Below are positions 33,437 to 41,656 of a DNA stretch of 64,000 nucleotides, in pieces (position 1 is the first letter of the stretch; each line of letters starts with the position of its first letter). Both the position numbers and the translations under genes were made by a program. The DNA comes from Solibacillus faecavium (GTDB taxonomy: Bacteria > Bacillota > Bacilli > Bacillales_A > Planococcaceae). The notes beneath the pieces are model-generated. The model was not told the DNA's origin. It did not search any database and saw only the letters and a list, made by a program, of their open reading frames with translations. The DNA is taken from the NCBI RefSeq assembly GCF_014836905.1, contig NZ_JACSPZ010000007.1:1-64000 (forward strand), in the 5' to 3' direction.

Positions 33437-34305
33437 ATTTTATTAAAGGGAATGCTATACGCAATGACTTACAGCTAAAAAGGAGTTTTTTTAATTTAGC
33501 TGATGAAACGTTTAGTCTTAAATTTGAACAATGGGATGAGCTTGGTTATTGGAACGATACATATTGTCCCTATGCATTTGAAGTGGATGGTGAAATAGCT
33601 TCAAATGTATCAACAAGTACAGGATTGATGGTTTTAGATGGCAAACAGTATAAAGCTGTACAAATAGGGACTGTCATGACAAATCCAAAATTCCAAGGGA
33701 AGGGATTGTCACGGAGGCTAATGGAAAAAGTAATGGAGGATCAAGCAAATGCCAATATACTTTACTTATTTGCAAATAAGTCAGTATTAGGTTTTTATCC
33801 GAAGTTTGGATTTGAAATGCGTACTCAATCTACTTTTACATTGGATAAAAAAGATCTTGTATCCAATGAAAAGGAAATAAACAAAATTAACATGGATAAT
33901 AATATCGAAAGAAGGCTATTTTACGATACGACGATGAGCCGTGTACCAATTAGCCAAAAAATGAGTATGGTTCAAAATGAAAGTATTGTTATGTTCCATG
34001 CATTGACGCAATATCGGGATTGTATCTACTATGTTCCAAAGTTCCAGGTATATGTCATTTTAAAAGAATCAGCTCAACATGTTGAAGTAATTGATGTAAT
34101 TTCTAAAGAACCTTTTGATTTGTTGGAAGTGTTGGAAAGCCTACCGATTAAAACCTCGAAAGTTAAACTGTGCTTTACACCGGATAATTTAAAAATTCCC
34201 GTTGTACAGGAAATGTTCAAAGATGAGGGAGCCATGTTTGTGAAAAATCAAATTGATATCGACTATCCGAATAATTTACTGTATCCATACAGTGGTTTAG
34301 CATAA
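33433..34305 (+). CDS. GNAT-family N-acetyltransferase
   Basis: The 290-residue protein has an N-terminal GNAT domain (about 5-135) with acetyl-CoA motif VQIGTVMTNPKFQGKGLSRRLM and the later NKSVLGFYPKFGFE. The remaining about 150 residues form a second region I do not recognise; the plan resembles Eis-like acetyltransferases. The GTG start overlaps the nagA stop (GTGA), so the two are coupled. This suggests a link to amino sugar metabolism, but the acceptor is unknown. Confidence 0.82.
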   Translation: MNFIKGNAIRNDLQLKRSFFNLADETFSLKFEQWDELGYWNDTYCPYAFEVDGEIASNVSTSTGLMVLDGKQYKAVQIGTVMTNPKFQGKGLSRRLMEKVMEDQANANILYLFANKSVLGFYPKFGFEMRTQSTFTLDKKDLVSNEKEINKINMDNNIERRLFYDTTMSRVPISQKMSMVQNESIVMFHALTQYRDCIYYVPKFQVYVILKESAQHVEVIDVISKEPFDLLEVLESLPIKTSKVKLCFTPDNLKIPVVQEMFKDEGAMFVKNQIDIDYPNNLLYPYSGLA

Positions 34306-34306
34306 T

Positions 34307-34346
34307 AAATGGAGGTCCGGAAAATGTTACCCGGACCTCCATTTTG
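34307..34346 (+). terminator. Intrinsic terminator after nagA-GNAT
   Basis: AAATGGAGGTCCGG and CCGGACCTCCATTT form a perfect 14-bp stem around AAAATGTTAC, then TT. Confidence 0.9.
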
Positions 34347-34380
34347 CGGATTCATCATAATAAGTTGGGGATGACAAATT

Positions 34381-34597
34381 GCCGCCTCGCGATAGCGCAA
34401 GCGGCTTTATTTGATGTTTTTTACTTCACTATAACGAAGGCAAAATTTTGGGATTGGGGGGCCTCGCAAACGGCAATAAAGGCAGTGTTAAAGACACGTA
34501 TCACGTGGCTTTAGCGCTGTCTTGCCGCAGCCCACCAATCAAGTGGGGTTTTATTGGAAAAGCAACCCCATGTTATGGTGATGAGCCGTTTTACGGT
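34381..34597. other. Highly structured intergenic region, possible RNA or repeat
   Basis: Four stem-loops fill this gap between convergent genes. A small GC-rich hairpin (34381-34405) is followed by an 89-base arm at 34452-34540. In that arm the outer, middle and inner stems (10, 6 and 10 bp) are topped by a 5-bp stem with a 3-base loop. Two more hairpins lie at 34544-34570 (TGGGGTT/AACCCCA) and 34584-34596. Several wobble pairs in the inner stem favour an RNA on the plus strand. No terminator-like T run and no clear promoter were found, so a dispersed repeat is an alternative. Frames through it have no coding support. Confidence 0.5.
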
Positions 34598-34610
34598 CTA
34601 TTTAAGAAGT

Positions 34611-35534
34611 TTAGTCGGGCAAATCGCCAAAACTAGTATGTCCGTCTAATAAATTTGCGGTGACGTGTAGAAGACGCTTTTTTGCTTCATAGGCAATTGG
34701 TACATCCTCTAAATCAAATCCATGAATGCAGCCTTTATAAATATCCAGTTGAACTTCTATATGCGCTTCGCGTAATTTATCAACAAACTCACAAACTTCC
34801 TCATAAAAAAGATCATGGGTGCCTATGAAAGTATAGGTTGGCGGAAGTTTTTCCAAGTTGGCATATAAAGGCGATGCGTACTGCGGAATGGTTTTCATAT
34901 TGCCTAAATAGGCCTTCCAACTGTATCTGTTTTTATCATCATTCCAAATAGCAGGTGAAGTAAACTGTTTATGAAACGATCGTTCTTTCGCATCAAGCAT
35001 CGGATATAATGGCAAAATCGCTGCTATTTGCGGTCCTTTTTCATCTCGTGCCTTTAATGCTACAGCCAATGCCAAGTTCCCCCCTGCACTGCCTCCGCTG
35101 ACTATTATTTTGCCCGGATCTATATTTAGAGCGTTCGCATGTTTACTAATCCATGTTAAAGTTTCATAACCATCCTCTAGAGCTGCAGGATAAGGGTATT
35201 CTGGGGCAAGGCGATATTGTGGGAGGAATACCACTGCTTGGAAACTATGGACAAAGTCAATGACATAAGGAATACTATCATCTGGATTGCCAAATACCAT
35301 TCCACCACCATGAAACCAAACGAAACAGGGCATATTTTGTAACGCCTGCTTCGGTTTTATACAAATAACACGTACATTATTAATCATCATTTCTTCCACT
35401 ATGCAATTTTCTTTGCGGAAATTTTGCTTGGAAAAATGGGTGAATGCTCGATTTGTTATGAGTTGATGGAATGTGCGTGCATTTTTTAGTTTACTGTTAA
35501 ATACTTCAACTAACTCAGGGTGCAGCCCACTCAT
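34611..35534 (-). CDS. Alpha/beta hydrolase (hormone-sensitive-lipase type esterase)
   Basis: The 307-residue protein shows the oxyanion-hole motif HGGGMVFGNPDD, the nucleophile serine in VSGGSAGGNLA, the acidic residue in GTHDLFYEE and the histidine in CIHGFD. These are the marks of carboxylesterases of the HSL/AB_hydrolase_3 family. It has no signal peptide, so it is cytoplasmic. Its start overlaps the upstream YesL-like gene stop (ATGA) and the two form an operon. Substrate unknown; deacetylation or deacylation of a sugar ester is possible given the neighbours. Confidence 0.87.
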   Translation of the reverse strand: MSGLHPELVEVFNSKLKNARTFHQLITNRAFTHFSKQNFRKENCIVEEMMINNVRVICIKPKQALQNMPCFVWFHGGGMVFGNPDDSIPYVIDFVHSFQAVVFLPQYRLAPEYPYPAALEDGYETLTWISKHANALNIDPGKIIVSGGSAGGNLALAVALKARDEKGPQIAAILPLYPMLDAKERSFHKQFTSPAIWNDDKNRYSWKAYLGNMKTIPQYASPLYANLEKLPPTYTFIGTHDLFYEEVCEFVDKLREAHIEVQLDIYKGCIHGFDLEDVPIAYEAKKRLLHVTANLLDGHTSFGDLPD

Positions 35535-36151
35535 ACTGATACAGCCTCCGATAACTTTCTTTGTTCGATTTTTTTAAAGGAACGAAGCGAAAACTTCATG
35601 ATTAATAGACTAAGAACACTTCCGATAAATAAAGGTATCGCACCAGGCATAATATTAAACACAAAATATATAAAAATAATACTTAAAACATTCAATACAA
35701 CGGTAAAAGGTGAAGTAATGGTGAATAAAAACGCCTGTTTAATCATTGCAAAAAATGCTAAATCAAAATGTACATACACTGGAAAAAAGAAAAACAAAGT
35801 GCCGAAAATAATGAAAGTAATAATTAAAGTTGGTATAAGAAGAATGGATAAAGACTCAAAAGTATATATTGCATAAAAATCGATAGCTAAAATAAATAGA
35901 ACGATATAACTAATGACTGCATAGCCATTTCCTTTTAACCACTCATTTTTATAGACTTCCCAAAAAGTCTGCGTAATCGGCTTCTCAATATCCAACAGCA
36001 GTTGACGTGTAATTGTAAATAAAGCAATCGTTGCTGGAAACAGCCCGAAAACAAAAAGTCCAATCGCAGAGAAAAATATCCATAAAAAATTCAAGTATAT
36101 TATTTTTAATAGTTTTACACCAAAACTATAAAAGCCGTCCCAAAATGACAT
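35531..36151 (-). CDS. YesL/DUF624-family membrane protein
   Basis: The 206-residue protein has about five hydrophobic helices and ends in a basic tail. The start FYSFGVKLLKIIYLNFLWIFFSAIGLFVFGLFPAT is typical of YesL proteins, which are often found next to sugar ABC transporters. That is the case here: it is divergent from the solute-binding protein gene. SD AAGGGGG precedes the ATG. Biochemical role unknown. Confidence 0.87.
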   Translation of the reverse strand: MSFWDGFYSFGVKLLKIIYLNFLWIFFSAIGLFVFGLFPATIALFTITRQLLLDIEKPITQTFWEVYKNEWLKGNGYAVISYIVLFILAIDFYAIYTFESLSILLIPTLIITFIIFGTLFFFFPVYVHFDLAFFAMIKQAFLFTITSPFTVVLNVLSIIFIYFVFNIMPGAIPLFIGSVLSLLIMKFSLRSFKKIEQRKLSEAVSV

Positions 36152-36229
36152 TAAAATACCCCCTTACCCTTATTATAAGATAAAAATTCAGAAAAATCGT
36201 TTAATTTAAATTTAGGACTTTTAATGGAC

Positions 36230-36258
36230 TTGAGTTAATTCGATTTTTTTTGTAGTCT
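36230..36258 (+). promoter_or_regulatory. Putative promoter of the sugar ABC operon
   Basis: TTGAGT (36230-36235) and TAGTCT (36253-36258, preceded by TG) are separated by 17 bases, about 60 bases before the start codon. The -10 is a weak match. Confidence 0.45.
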
Positions 36259-36262
36259 GAAA

Positions 36263-36284
36263 AAAATAGCGAATTTGCTATTTT
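36263..36284. promoter_or_regulatory. Candidate operator, inverted repeat
   Basis: AAAATAGC and GCTATTTT form a perfect 8-bp inverted repeat around GAATTT, placed just after the putative -10 box. This is a position from which a repressor would block transcription of the transporter genes. It overlaps no coding sequence and has no T run. Confidence 0.6.
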
Positions 36285-36316
36285 ATACAAATGAGAAAGA
36301 AAAAGGGGGATGGGGT

Positions 36317-37624
36317 ATGAGTATTTCAATTTTTAAAAAGTTTGGACTATTATTTCTAGTATTGGTTCTTTCTGCTGTAATGGTTGCTTGTAGTGAGGAT
36401 GAAACTAATTCAACTGATACTAACACAACTACCGATAATGGAAGCGCTAACAGTGAGACAGAGGAATCTACAGGATTATCTGGAGAAATCACAGTGTGGG
36501 CACATCCATATACAGATGGTACGACAGGTGAAGGTGATATGTGGAAGACTTTCGCAGCTGACTTTGAGAGTGAAACAGGGGTAAAAGTAAACTTCGAACA
36601 AATTCCATGGGCAAACCGTGACCAAAAGATTCTGACGGCTTTAGCAGCAGGTCAAGGTCCGGATGTATTCTATGTAATCCCTGACCAAATGCCTCAATAT
36701 GCAGAGCAACAATTAATTTTAGATATTTCACAATATGTGACAGATGAAGAATTAAGCGGATTTGTACCAACAGCGATCGAAGCAACTAGCTGGAAGGGCA
36801 AACAGTATGGTATGCCAATTCTTCAAACGGCTGAGTCTTTAGTTTATAATAAAGAAATTTTAGCTGAGTTGGGCGTTGATGAAAACAGCCTTCCAACAAC
36901 TTGGGATGAATTTAAAGCTTTAGCAGAAAAAGCAAAAGCAGCGGGCTACTATGCATTCTCATATGCAGGTGGCGGTTCGTTAAATAACACACTTTATCCA
37001 TTCTTATGGCAAGCTGGCGGTAACGTAATTGATGAGAGTAATAATATTTTAATTAACAAGCCGGAAGCAGTTAAGTCATTTGAATTAATTAATGAAATGT
37101 ATTCAAAAGGTTGGATCCCTCAAGATTCAATTACAGCACTTGATCATGACTCATTATACTTTGGTGGTAAGTTACTTGCAGTAAACGGTTCAGGTATTTC
37201 TGTTAACCGTCTATTAGCTGAGAAACCATTTGAATTTGTTATTGCACCGCCATTAAAAGATGCTGAGCAGTTAACTTACGGTACTGTTGGAATGTTCGTA
37301 GGCTCTGCAATTTCCAAAAATCCAGAAGCGGCAGCAGAGTTCATGAAATATGTAACAAACACTGAAAATCAACGTACGTTTAACAATATTACACAATATA
37401 TCCCTACACGCGACGATGCAAAGGATATTTTTGATTCACAACCATACATGGCTCAATTAGCAGGCTACACTCAATATGCTAAGCCGGGTATTATCCATCC
37501 TGAAGGCCGTAACATTATGCCTTTAGTTCAAGCTGAAATTCAAGCAATGCTAGAAGGAAAACAATCTCCTCAAGAAGCTGCGGATAAGTCAGCTGAAGCG
37601 ATTGATAAATTGATTAACAAATAG
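36317..37624 (+). CDS. Sugar ABC transporter solute-binding lipoprotein
   Basis: The 435-residue protein has a lipoprotein signal with lipobox MVACS (Cys25), a Ser/Thr/Asn-rich linker, and a family 1 (MalE-like) binding fold. The fold shows ITVWAHPY, AAGQGPDVFYV, YGMPILQTAESLVYNKEIL and a C-terminal ALEAQ-like helix region. It captures an unknown saccharide outside the cell. The ATG at 36317, with SD AGGGGGA, fits better than the ATG at 36275. It leads the transporter operon. Confidence 0.92.
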   Translation: MSISIFKKFGLLFLVLVLSAVMVACSEDETNSTDTNTTTDNGSANSETEESTGLSGEITVWAHPYTDGTTGEGDMWKTFAADFESETGVKVNFEQIPWANRDQKILTALAAGQGPDVFYVIPDQMPQYAEQQLILDISQYVTDEELSGFVPTAIEATSWKGKQYGMPILQTAESLVYNKEILAELGVDENSLPTTWDEFKALAEKAKAAGYYAFSYAGGGSLNNTLYPFLWQAGGNVIDESNNILINKPEAVKSFELINEMYSKGWIPQDSITALDHDSLYFGGKLLAVNGSGISVNRLLAEKPFEFVIAPPLKDAEQLTYGTVGMFVGSAISKNPEAAAEFMKYVTNTENQRTFNNITQYIPTRDDAKDIFDSQPYMAQLAGYTQYAKPGIIHPEGRNIMPLVQAEIQAMLEGKQSPQEAADKSAEAIDKLINK

Positions 37625-37692
37625 TTTAAAGGAGAGTTTGGTCTTAATGATCAAACTCTCTCATTACTTCAAGTACAGAAAGGGTGAGGCAT

Positions 37693-38610
37693 GTGACCTC
37701 TACAACTTCTAAACAATCACTTAGTGCACGAATAAAGAGAGAATTAAATAAAAATTTATTAGTCTATATCGTGCTCATTCCAGTTATCATTCACTTCATC
37801 ATATTTCAAGTTTATCCATTTGCTCTTAGCTTCTATTTAACTTTTCATGATTGGAAAATAATTGGCGACCCTGAGTTTGTTGGATTAAAGCATTGGAAAA
37901 ATTTATTTGATGATGAAATCGCATGGAAAGCAATATGGAATACTGTTAAGTTTTCCGTCTACTATATACTGCCGACAATGGCACTTGGCCTAGTTTTGGC
38001 ACTGATTATTAATTCGGGCATTAAGTTTTCAGGCTTCTTTAAAGGGCTATTTTTCTTGCCGGTTGTTACATCATTCGTAATTATTGCAGGGATTTGGGGA
38101 TGGTTATTCCGTGGGACAGAAGATGGCTTTATTAACTATTTAATCGGTTTTGTCGGTATTGACCCGCAGCTGTTTTTATCTAGTTCATCACAGGCACTTC
38201 TTGTTTTGGCAGGATTAAGTATTTTTAAAGTAGCTGGTACAACGATGATTTATTACTATGCGGGCTTACAATCCATCGACCGCCAATTATATGAAGCAGC
38301 ACGAATTGATGGTGCAAATTCATGGAAAATGTTCTGGAAAGTAACCTTCCCGATGTTAAAGCCGATACACTTTTACGTTGCAATTACAACAACGATTGGT
38401 TCGTTTCAAATTTTTGATTCTGCCTTCCTATTAACAAATGGTGGACCAAACTATTCAACGACTACAATTGTGTATTATCTATATCATCAAGGATTTACAA
38501 GCCTGAATTTAAGCTATGCTGCTGTTTTATCGTATGTGTTATTCTTTATCATTTTAATTATCTCGTTAATTCAACGTAAATACATTGGGAAAGACCCAAA
38601 TTATTATTAA
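37693..38610 (+). CDS. ABC sugar permease, MalF type
   Basis: The 305-residue membrane protein has six predicted helices. The EAA loop (YEAARIDGANSWKMFWKVTFPML) contacts the ATPase. The GTG at 37693 lies 8 to 9 bases after AAAGGG; the GTG at 37684 abuts that SD and is unlikely. It pairs with the next gene. Confidence 0.92.
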   Translation: MTSTTSKQSLSARIKRELNKNLLVYIVLIPVIIHFIIFQVYPFALSFYLTFHDWKIIGDPEFVGLKHWKNLFDDEIAWKAIWNTVKFSVYYILPTMALGLVLALIINSGIKFSGFFKGLFFLPVVTSFVIIAGIWGWLFRGTEDGFINYLIGFVGIDPQLFLSSSSQALLVLAGLSIFKVAGTTMIYYYAGLQSIDRQLYEAARIDGANSWKMFWKVTFPMLKPIHFYVAITTTIGSFQIFDSAFLLTNGGPNYSTTTIVYYLYHQGFTSLNLSYAAVLSYVLFFIILIISLIQRKYIGKDPNYY

Positions 38611-38634
38611 GCTGGTGCGGGGAGGAGCAAATAA

Positions 38635-39438
38635 ATGAAAAAAGTAATCTCTTATACAGCATTGGCAATATTAGCAATCGTTTTTATTATGCCATTTATT
38701 ATCATGGTGTTCGGATCGTTAAAAGAAGTAAAGCAAGCACAAATTGATCCGCTGTTTTGGCTACCGACCAATCCATCGATTCAAAACTATATTACGATTT
38801 TTTCAAACGGCATTTTTTTACGATGGATTTGGAACTCTATCGTTATTACCGTAATTCCGGTTATGACTCAAATGCTTTTTGCAGCACTACTAGGTTATAT
38901 ATTTGCCAAAAAGCAATTTTGGGGAAAAGAAGCGATTTTTTGGATTTTTATGGCGGTTATCATGATTCCTCAACAGCTATTTATAATTCCCAAATATATT
39001 ATGTTCGCTGATTTCGGTTGGATAAATACATATTGGGCATTAATTGTACCTGAATTATGGGCAATCATGGGAGTATTTTTAGTACGGCAATTTCTACAAG
39101 GTATACCGAAGGATTTGGAGGAGGCAGCCTATATTGATGGGGCAAATGACTGGCAGATTTTCTTCAAAATTATTTTACCACTCTCATTTCCGGTTGTTGC
39201 GACAGTCGGTACCTTTGCCTTTATTTCAAACTGGAATGACTTATTCCAGCCATTGATTTATTTGACTAATGAGAAGATGTTCCCTGTTACTGTTGGTCTT
39301 GCCTCAATGCTCGGAAAAGAAGGCAACTTCGGTGTCGAAATGGCAGGGGCAACAATTTCATTTATACCGACGTTTTTAATATTTATCTTTTTCCAGCGTT
39401 ATTTTACGGAAGGAATTACGATGTCAGGTATTAAGTAG
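38635..39438 (+). CDS. ABC sugar permease, MalG type
   Basis: The 267-residue membrane protein has six helices and the EAA loop LEEAAYIDGANDWQIFFKIILPLS. SD GGGAGGAG precedes the ATG. No ATPase gene follows in this operon; the MsmK-type gene at 52431-53513 is the likely energiser. Confidence 0.93.
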   Translation: MKKVISYTALAILAIVFIMPFIIMVFGSLKEVKQAQIDPLFWLPTNPSIQNYITIFSNGIFLRWIWNSIVITVIPVMTQMLFAALLGYIFAKKQFWGKEAIFWIFMAVIMIPQQLFIIPKYIMFADFGWINTYWALIVPELWAIMGVFLVRQFLQGIPKDLEEAAYIDGANDWQIFFKIILPLSFPVVATVGTFAFISNWNDLFQPLIYLTNEKMFPVTVGLASMLGKEGNFGVEMAGATISFIPTFLIFIFFQRYFTEGITMSGIK

Positions 39439-39447
39439 GGGGCTGTC

Positions 39448-40287
39448 ATGAAGATAGGAATGATTGGAACAGACTCATCTCATGCTATTGCCTTTAGTGA
39501 ACGATTAATAAATAAAGGTCATGAAATAGTTGCTTATCGAGGTGGATCTTCAATTGAACTAAGCAGTAAAAGGATTGAAAGAATCTCGGAACAATTATGT
39601 GAAAACGGTATTCCATTTATCAATTCTTTACAAGAACTGGTGCAGATTTGTGATGCGTTTATCATTACATCAGTTGATGCATCACAGCACTTTGAACAAT
39701 TTGAAGAGTTGTCAGCTGCAAAAAAGCCTGTTTTCATAGATAAACCATTGGCACAAAATTATGAGCAGGCTTTGGCTATTATAGAGCTTGCCAACAAAAA
39801 CGGGATTCCTATAATGAGTTGTTCAGCTTTACGGTTTGCAGAAGAAATCCAACTAGCCAAATCCAAAAGGAACATTAAGGCAGTGGATATAATAACCCCA
39901 CTGCCGATGTTAGGTGATGTAGATTATTTCTACTATGGTATACATGCAGTCGAAATGATTAGTGCATTAAAGGGAATGGGAATCGAAGACATAGCTGTAA
40001 GGTCGAATGAACAGCAGCACTTTATCACACTTACATTTATGGATGGTACAGTGTCTACAATTCGTGGTTACTTACAAGGTCGTCAAACTTTTCAATTTGT
40101 GACACACACGCATCAACAGAGTGAATGGTTTGAAATTGGTGAAGGTAATTTTCAGTTTTACGATTACTTGATTGAAGCAATTGAACAGTTTTTTAAATTA
40201 CGGGAAAGTCCAATAAATCAGGCAGAAACTTTAGAGATTATTAGAATATTGGAGTTGATGACTAAGACGGCGGTCAAAAATTATTGA
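39448..40287 (+). CDS. Gfo/Idh/MocA-family dehydrogenase (short)
   Basis: The 279-residue protein has an N-terminal Rossmann fold (MKIGMIGTDSSHAIAFSERL) with the family's FIDKPLAQNYEQA motif at about residue 95, where the lysine is the usual catalytic one. The C-terminal sheet domain is shorter than in typical 330-350 residue members. It is ten bases after malG and probably oxidises the imported sugar or a derivative. The end overlaps the convergent regulator gene by seven bases. Confidence 0.87.
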   Translation: MKIGMIGTDSSHAIAFSERLINKGHEIVAYRGGSSIELSSKRIERISEQLCENGIPFINSLQELVQICDAFIITSVDASQHFEQFEELSAAKKPVFIDKPLAQNYEQALAIIELANKNGIPIMSCSALRFAEEIQLAKSKRNIKAVDIITPLPMLGDVDYFYYGIHAVEMISALKGMGIEDIAVRSNEQQHFITLTFMDGTVSTIRGYLQGRQTFQFVTHTHQQSEWFEIGEGNFQFYDYLIEAIEQFFKLRESPINQAETLEIIRILELMTKTAVKNY

Positions 40288-41573
40288 TTTTTTATATCCT
40301 CCAAAAACTGAATATAATAGATGCGCCTAGGACGACCGCGATGGGCTACCTTTTCCTCGCCGATAATATCAACTAGTCCAGCATCCAACCATTTAAGTAA
40401 AATCCGGTTGGCGCTGCGCAGAGTAATATTCAGTGTTTGCGCAAGCTCATCTGCCGTATAAACAAGTTTCTGATGCTTCATTATACGACCCATTAATTTG
40501 GAAATATAAGAAGCAGACATTCCAGCTTTTTCAGCCCGTTCCAGTAATTTTAAGTCTGTAATTACTAGAGGGTATTGTTCGTAGTTGATGAAAACGGTCG
40601 TGTCTATTGGCCCAATTACACTATTATCTTCGCGCACAATATAGCAGAGATTTGGTCCATTTTCATTTGCCTGGTATAGTGCCTGTTTTGCATGACGACC
40701 GGAGTCATAAGCATTAATACCAAATCCAATTCCGATGGTGCAATTGATTTGCAGCTCTTCTTTAAATCGAGAAAGTAATGGTAGATGCTTGTAGCCGAGT
40801 GTTTCACGCTCAAGCTGTCCCCTAGTTGTAATAAAACTATATTGCAGTGGATTCAGCATTATTAAATGGCCATCCAACTGCTGTGTAAAATAGTGCAATA
40901 TTTGTTCTACTTTGGATTGCACTTGATTAGTGATTGATTCAAATTGAATAATACCATATACAATCTGGCTTTCTTTATTTTGTCGTCCTTTGGAGGCTAA
41001 AAGCACACGTTCAAAAGAAACGATCATCTCTTGCTTTGTCGGGATTAAATAGCGGCACTCTATATTGCGTTCACATAAGGATATATAGACGGAGGCAATG
41101 GTAGTAATAGGGAAGGCACCTTGCTCAGCGTGTTTTGTATGTGCATCCACTATTTCATCAATCGTTTCGCCTATTGAGTAAACAAAATCAATTTCTTGCT
41201 GTAATTGATGTGTAATCGATAATATGTCACTTTTCTGCATTAAGTCGAAACAATATTGCTTTTGTACATTTTGTAATTGATGGGTTAATAGTAATTCGTA
41301 TAGACGAAGTGCTCTACTATTAATTTGATAAAGAGGTAGTGTTGAGTCATAAAGTTTTAGCTGCTGAAAAATATAAGGGTCGGCGACGACCAACATTTCA
41401 TATTCATATATAAATCGCTGTAATTCGTCCGTCATAGAAAAATCATGAATTATAAAATAATGTGGTTGGATATTTGGGAATCCACGTAATGTTTCTTTTA
41501 TAGTATCCAACAAAATTTCGGGAACGATAATGCCTATTAAACTTTGTGAGGTATACGCTGTGTGATTATTCAT
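40281..41573 (-). CDS. Transcriptional regulator with GGDEF-like domain and C-terminal winged helix
   Basis: The 430-residue protein has an N-terminal region without a motif I know. A central domain (about 175-335) resembles GGDEF domains (NCTIGIGFGINAYDSGRHAKQALYQANENG), but I could not identify an intact GGDEF signature. The C-terminal winged helix (about 370-425) contains LAQTLNITLRSANRILLKWLDAGLV and the basic HRGRPRRIYY. It is divergent from the catabolic genes and is the best candidate for their regulator. SD TTGGAGG at 41583-41589 supports the start at 41573; the upstream in-frame ATG at 41636 is less likely. Confidence 0.75.
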   Translation of the reverse strand: MNNHTAYTSQSLIGIIVPEILLDTIKETLRGFPNIQPHYFIIHDFSMTDELQRFIYEYEMLVVADPYIFQQLKLYDSTLPLYQINSRALRLYELLLTHQLQNVQKQYCFDLMQKSDILSITHQLQQEIDFVYSIGETIDEIVDAHTKHAEQGAFPITTIASVYISLCERNIECRYLIPTKQEMIVSFERVLLASKGRQNKESQIVYGIIQFESITNQVQSKVEQILHYFTQQLDGHLIMLNPLQYSFITTRGQLERETLGYKHLPLLSRFKEELQINCTIGIGFGINAYDSGRHAKQALYQANENGPNLCYIVREDNSVIGPIDTTVFINYEQYPLVITDLKLLERAEKAGMSASYISKLMGRIMKHQKLVYTADELAQTLNITLRSANRILLKWLDAGLVDIIGEEKVAHRGRPRRIYYIQFLEDIKNQ

Positions 41574-41617
41574 TATGTCTAGGCCTCCAAAAATCCATAG
41601 TATAATAATTTTACAGA

Positions 41618-41639
41618 AATTTGTTAGAATATTCAAATT
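41618..41639. promoter_or_regulatory. Inverted repeat in the divergent promoter region
   Basis: AATTTG and CAAATT flank a 10-base centre that includes GAATATTC, in the 83-base space between the divergent regulator and epimerase genes. It could be a regulator site or overlap a promoter. Confidence 0.4.
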
Positions 41640-41656
41640 AAAAAGAGGTGATCATT

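Noticed and set aside
34448-34636. Plus-strand open frame in the structured region
   Set aside because: It coincides with the strong stems, lacks an SD and overlaps the end of the convergent hydrolase gene.
35520-35876. 118-codon plus-strand frame opposite the YesL-like gene
   Set aside because: It is antisense to a clear membrane protein gene and its lysine-rich content mirrors the hydrophobic codons of that gene.
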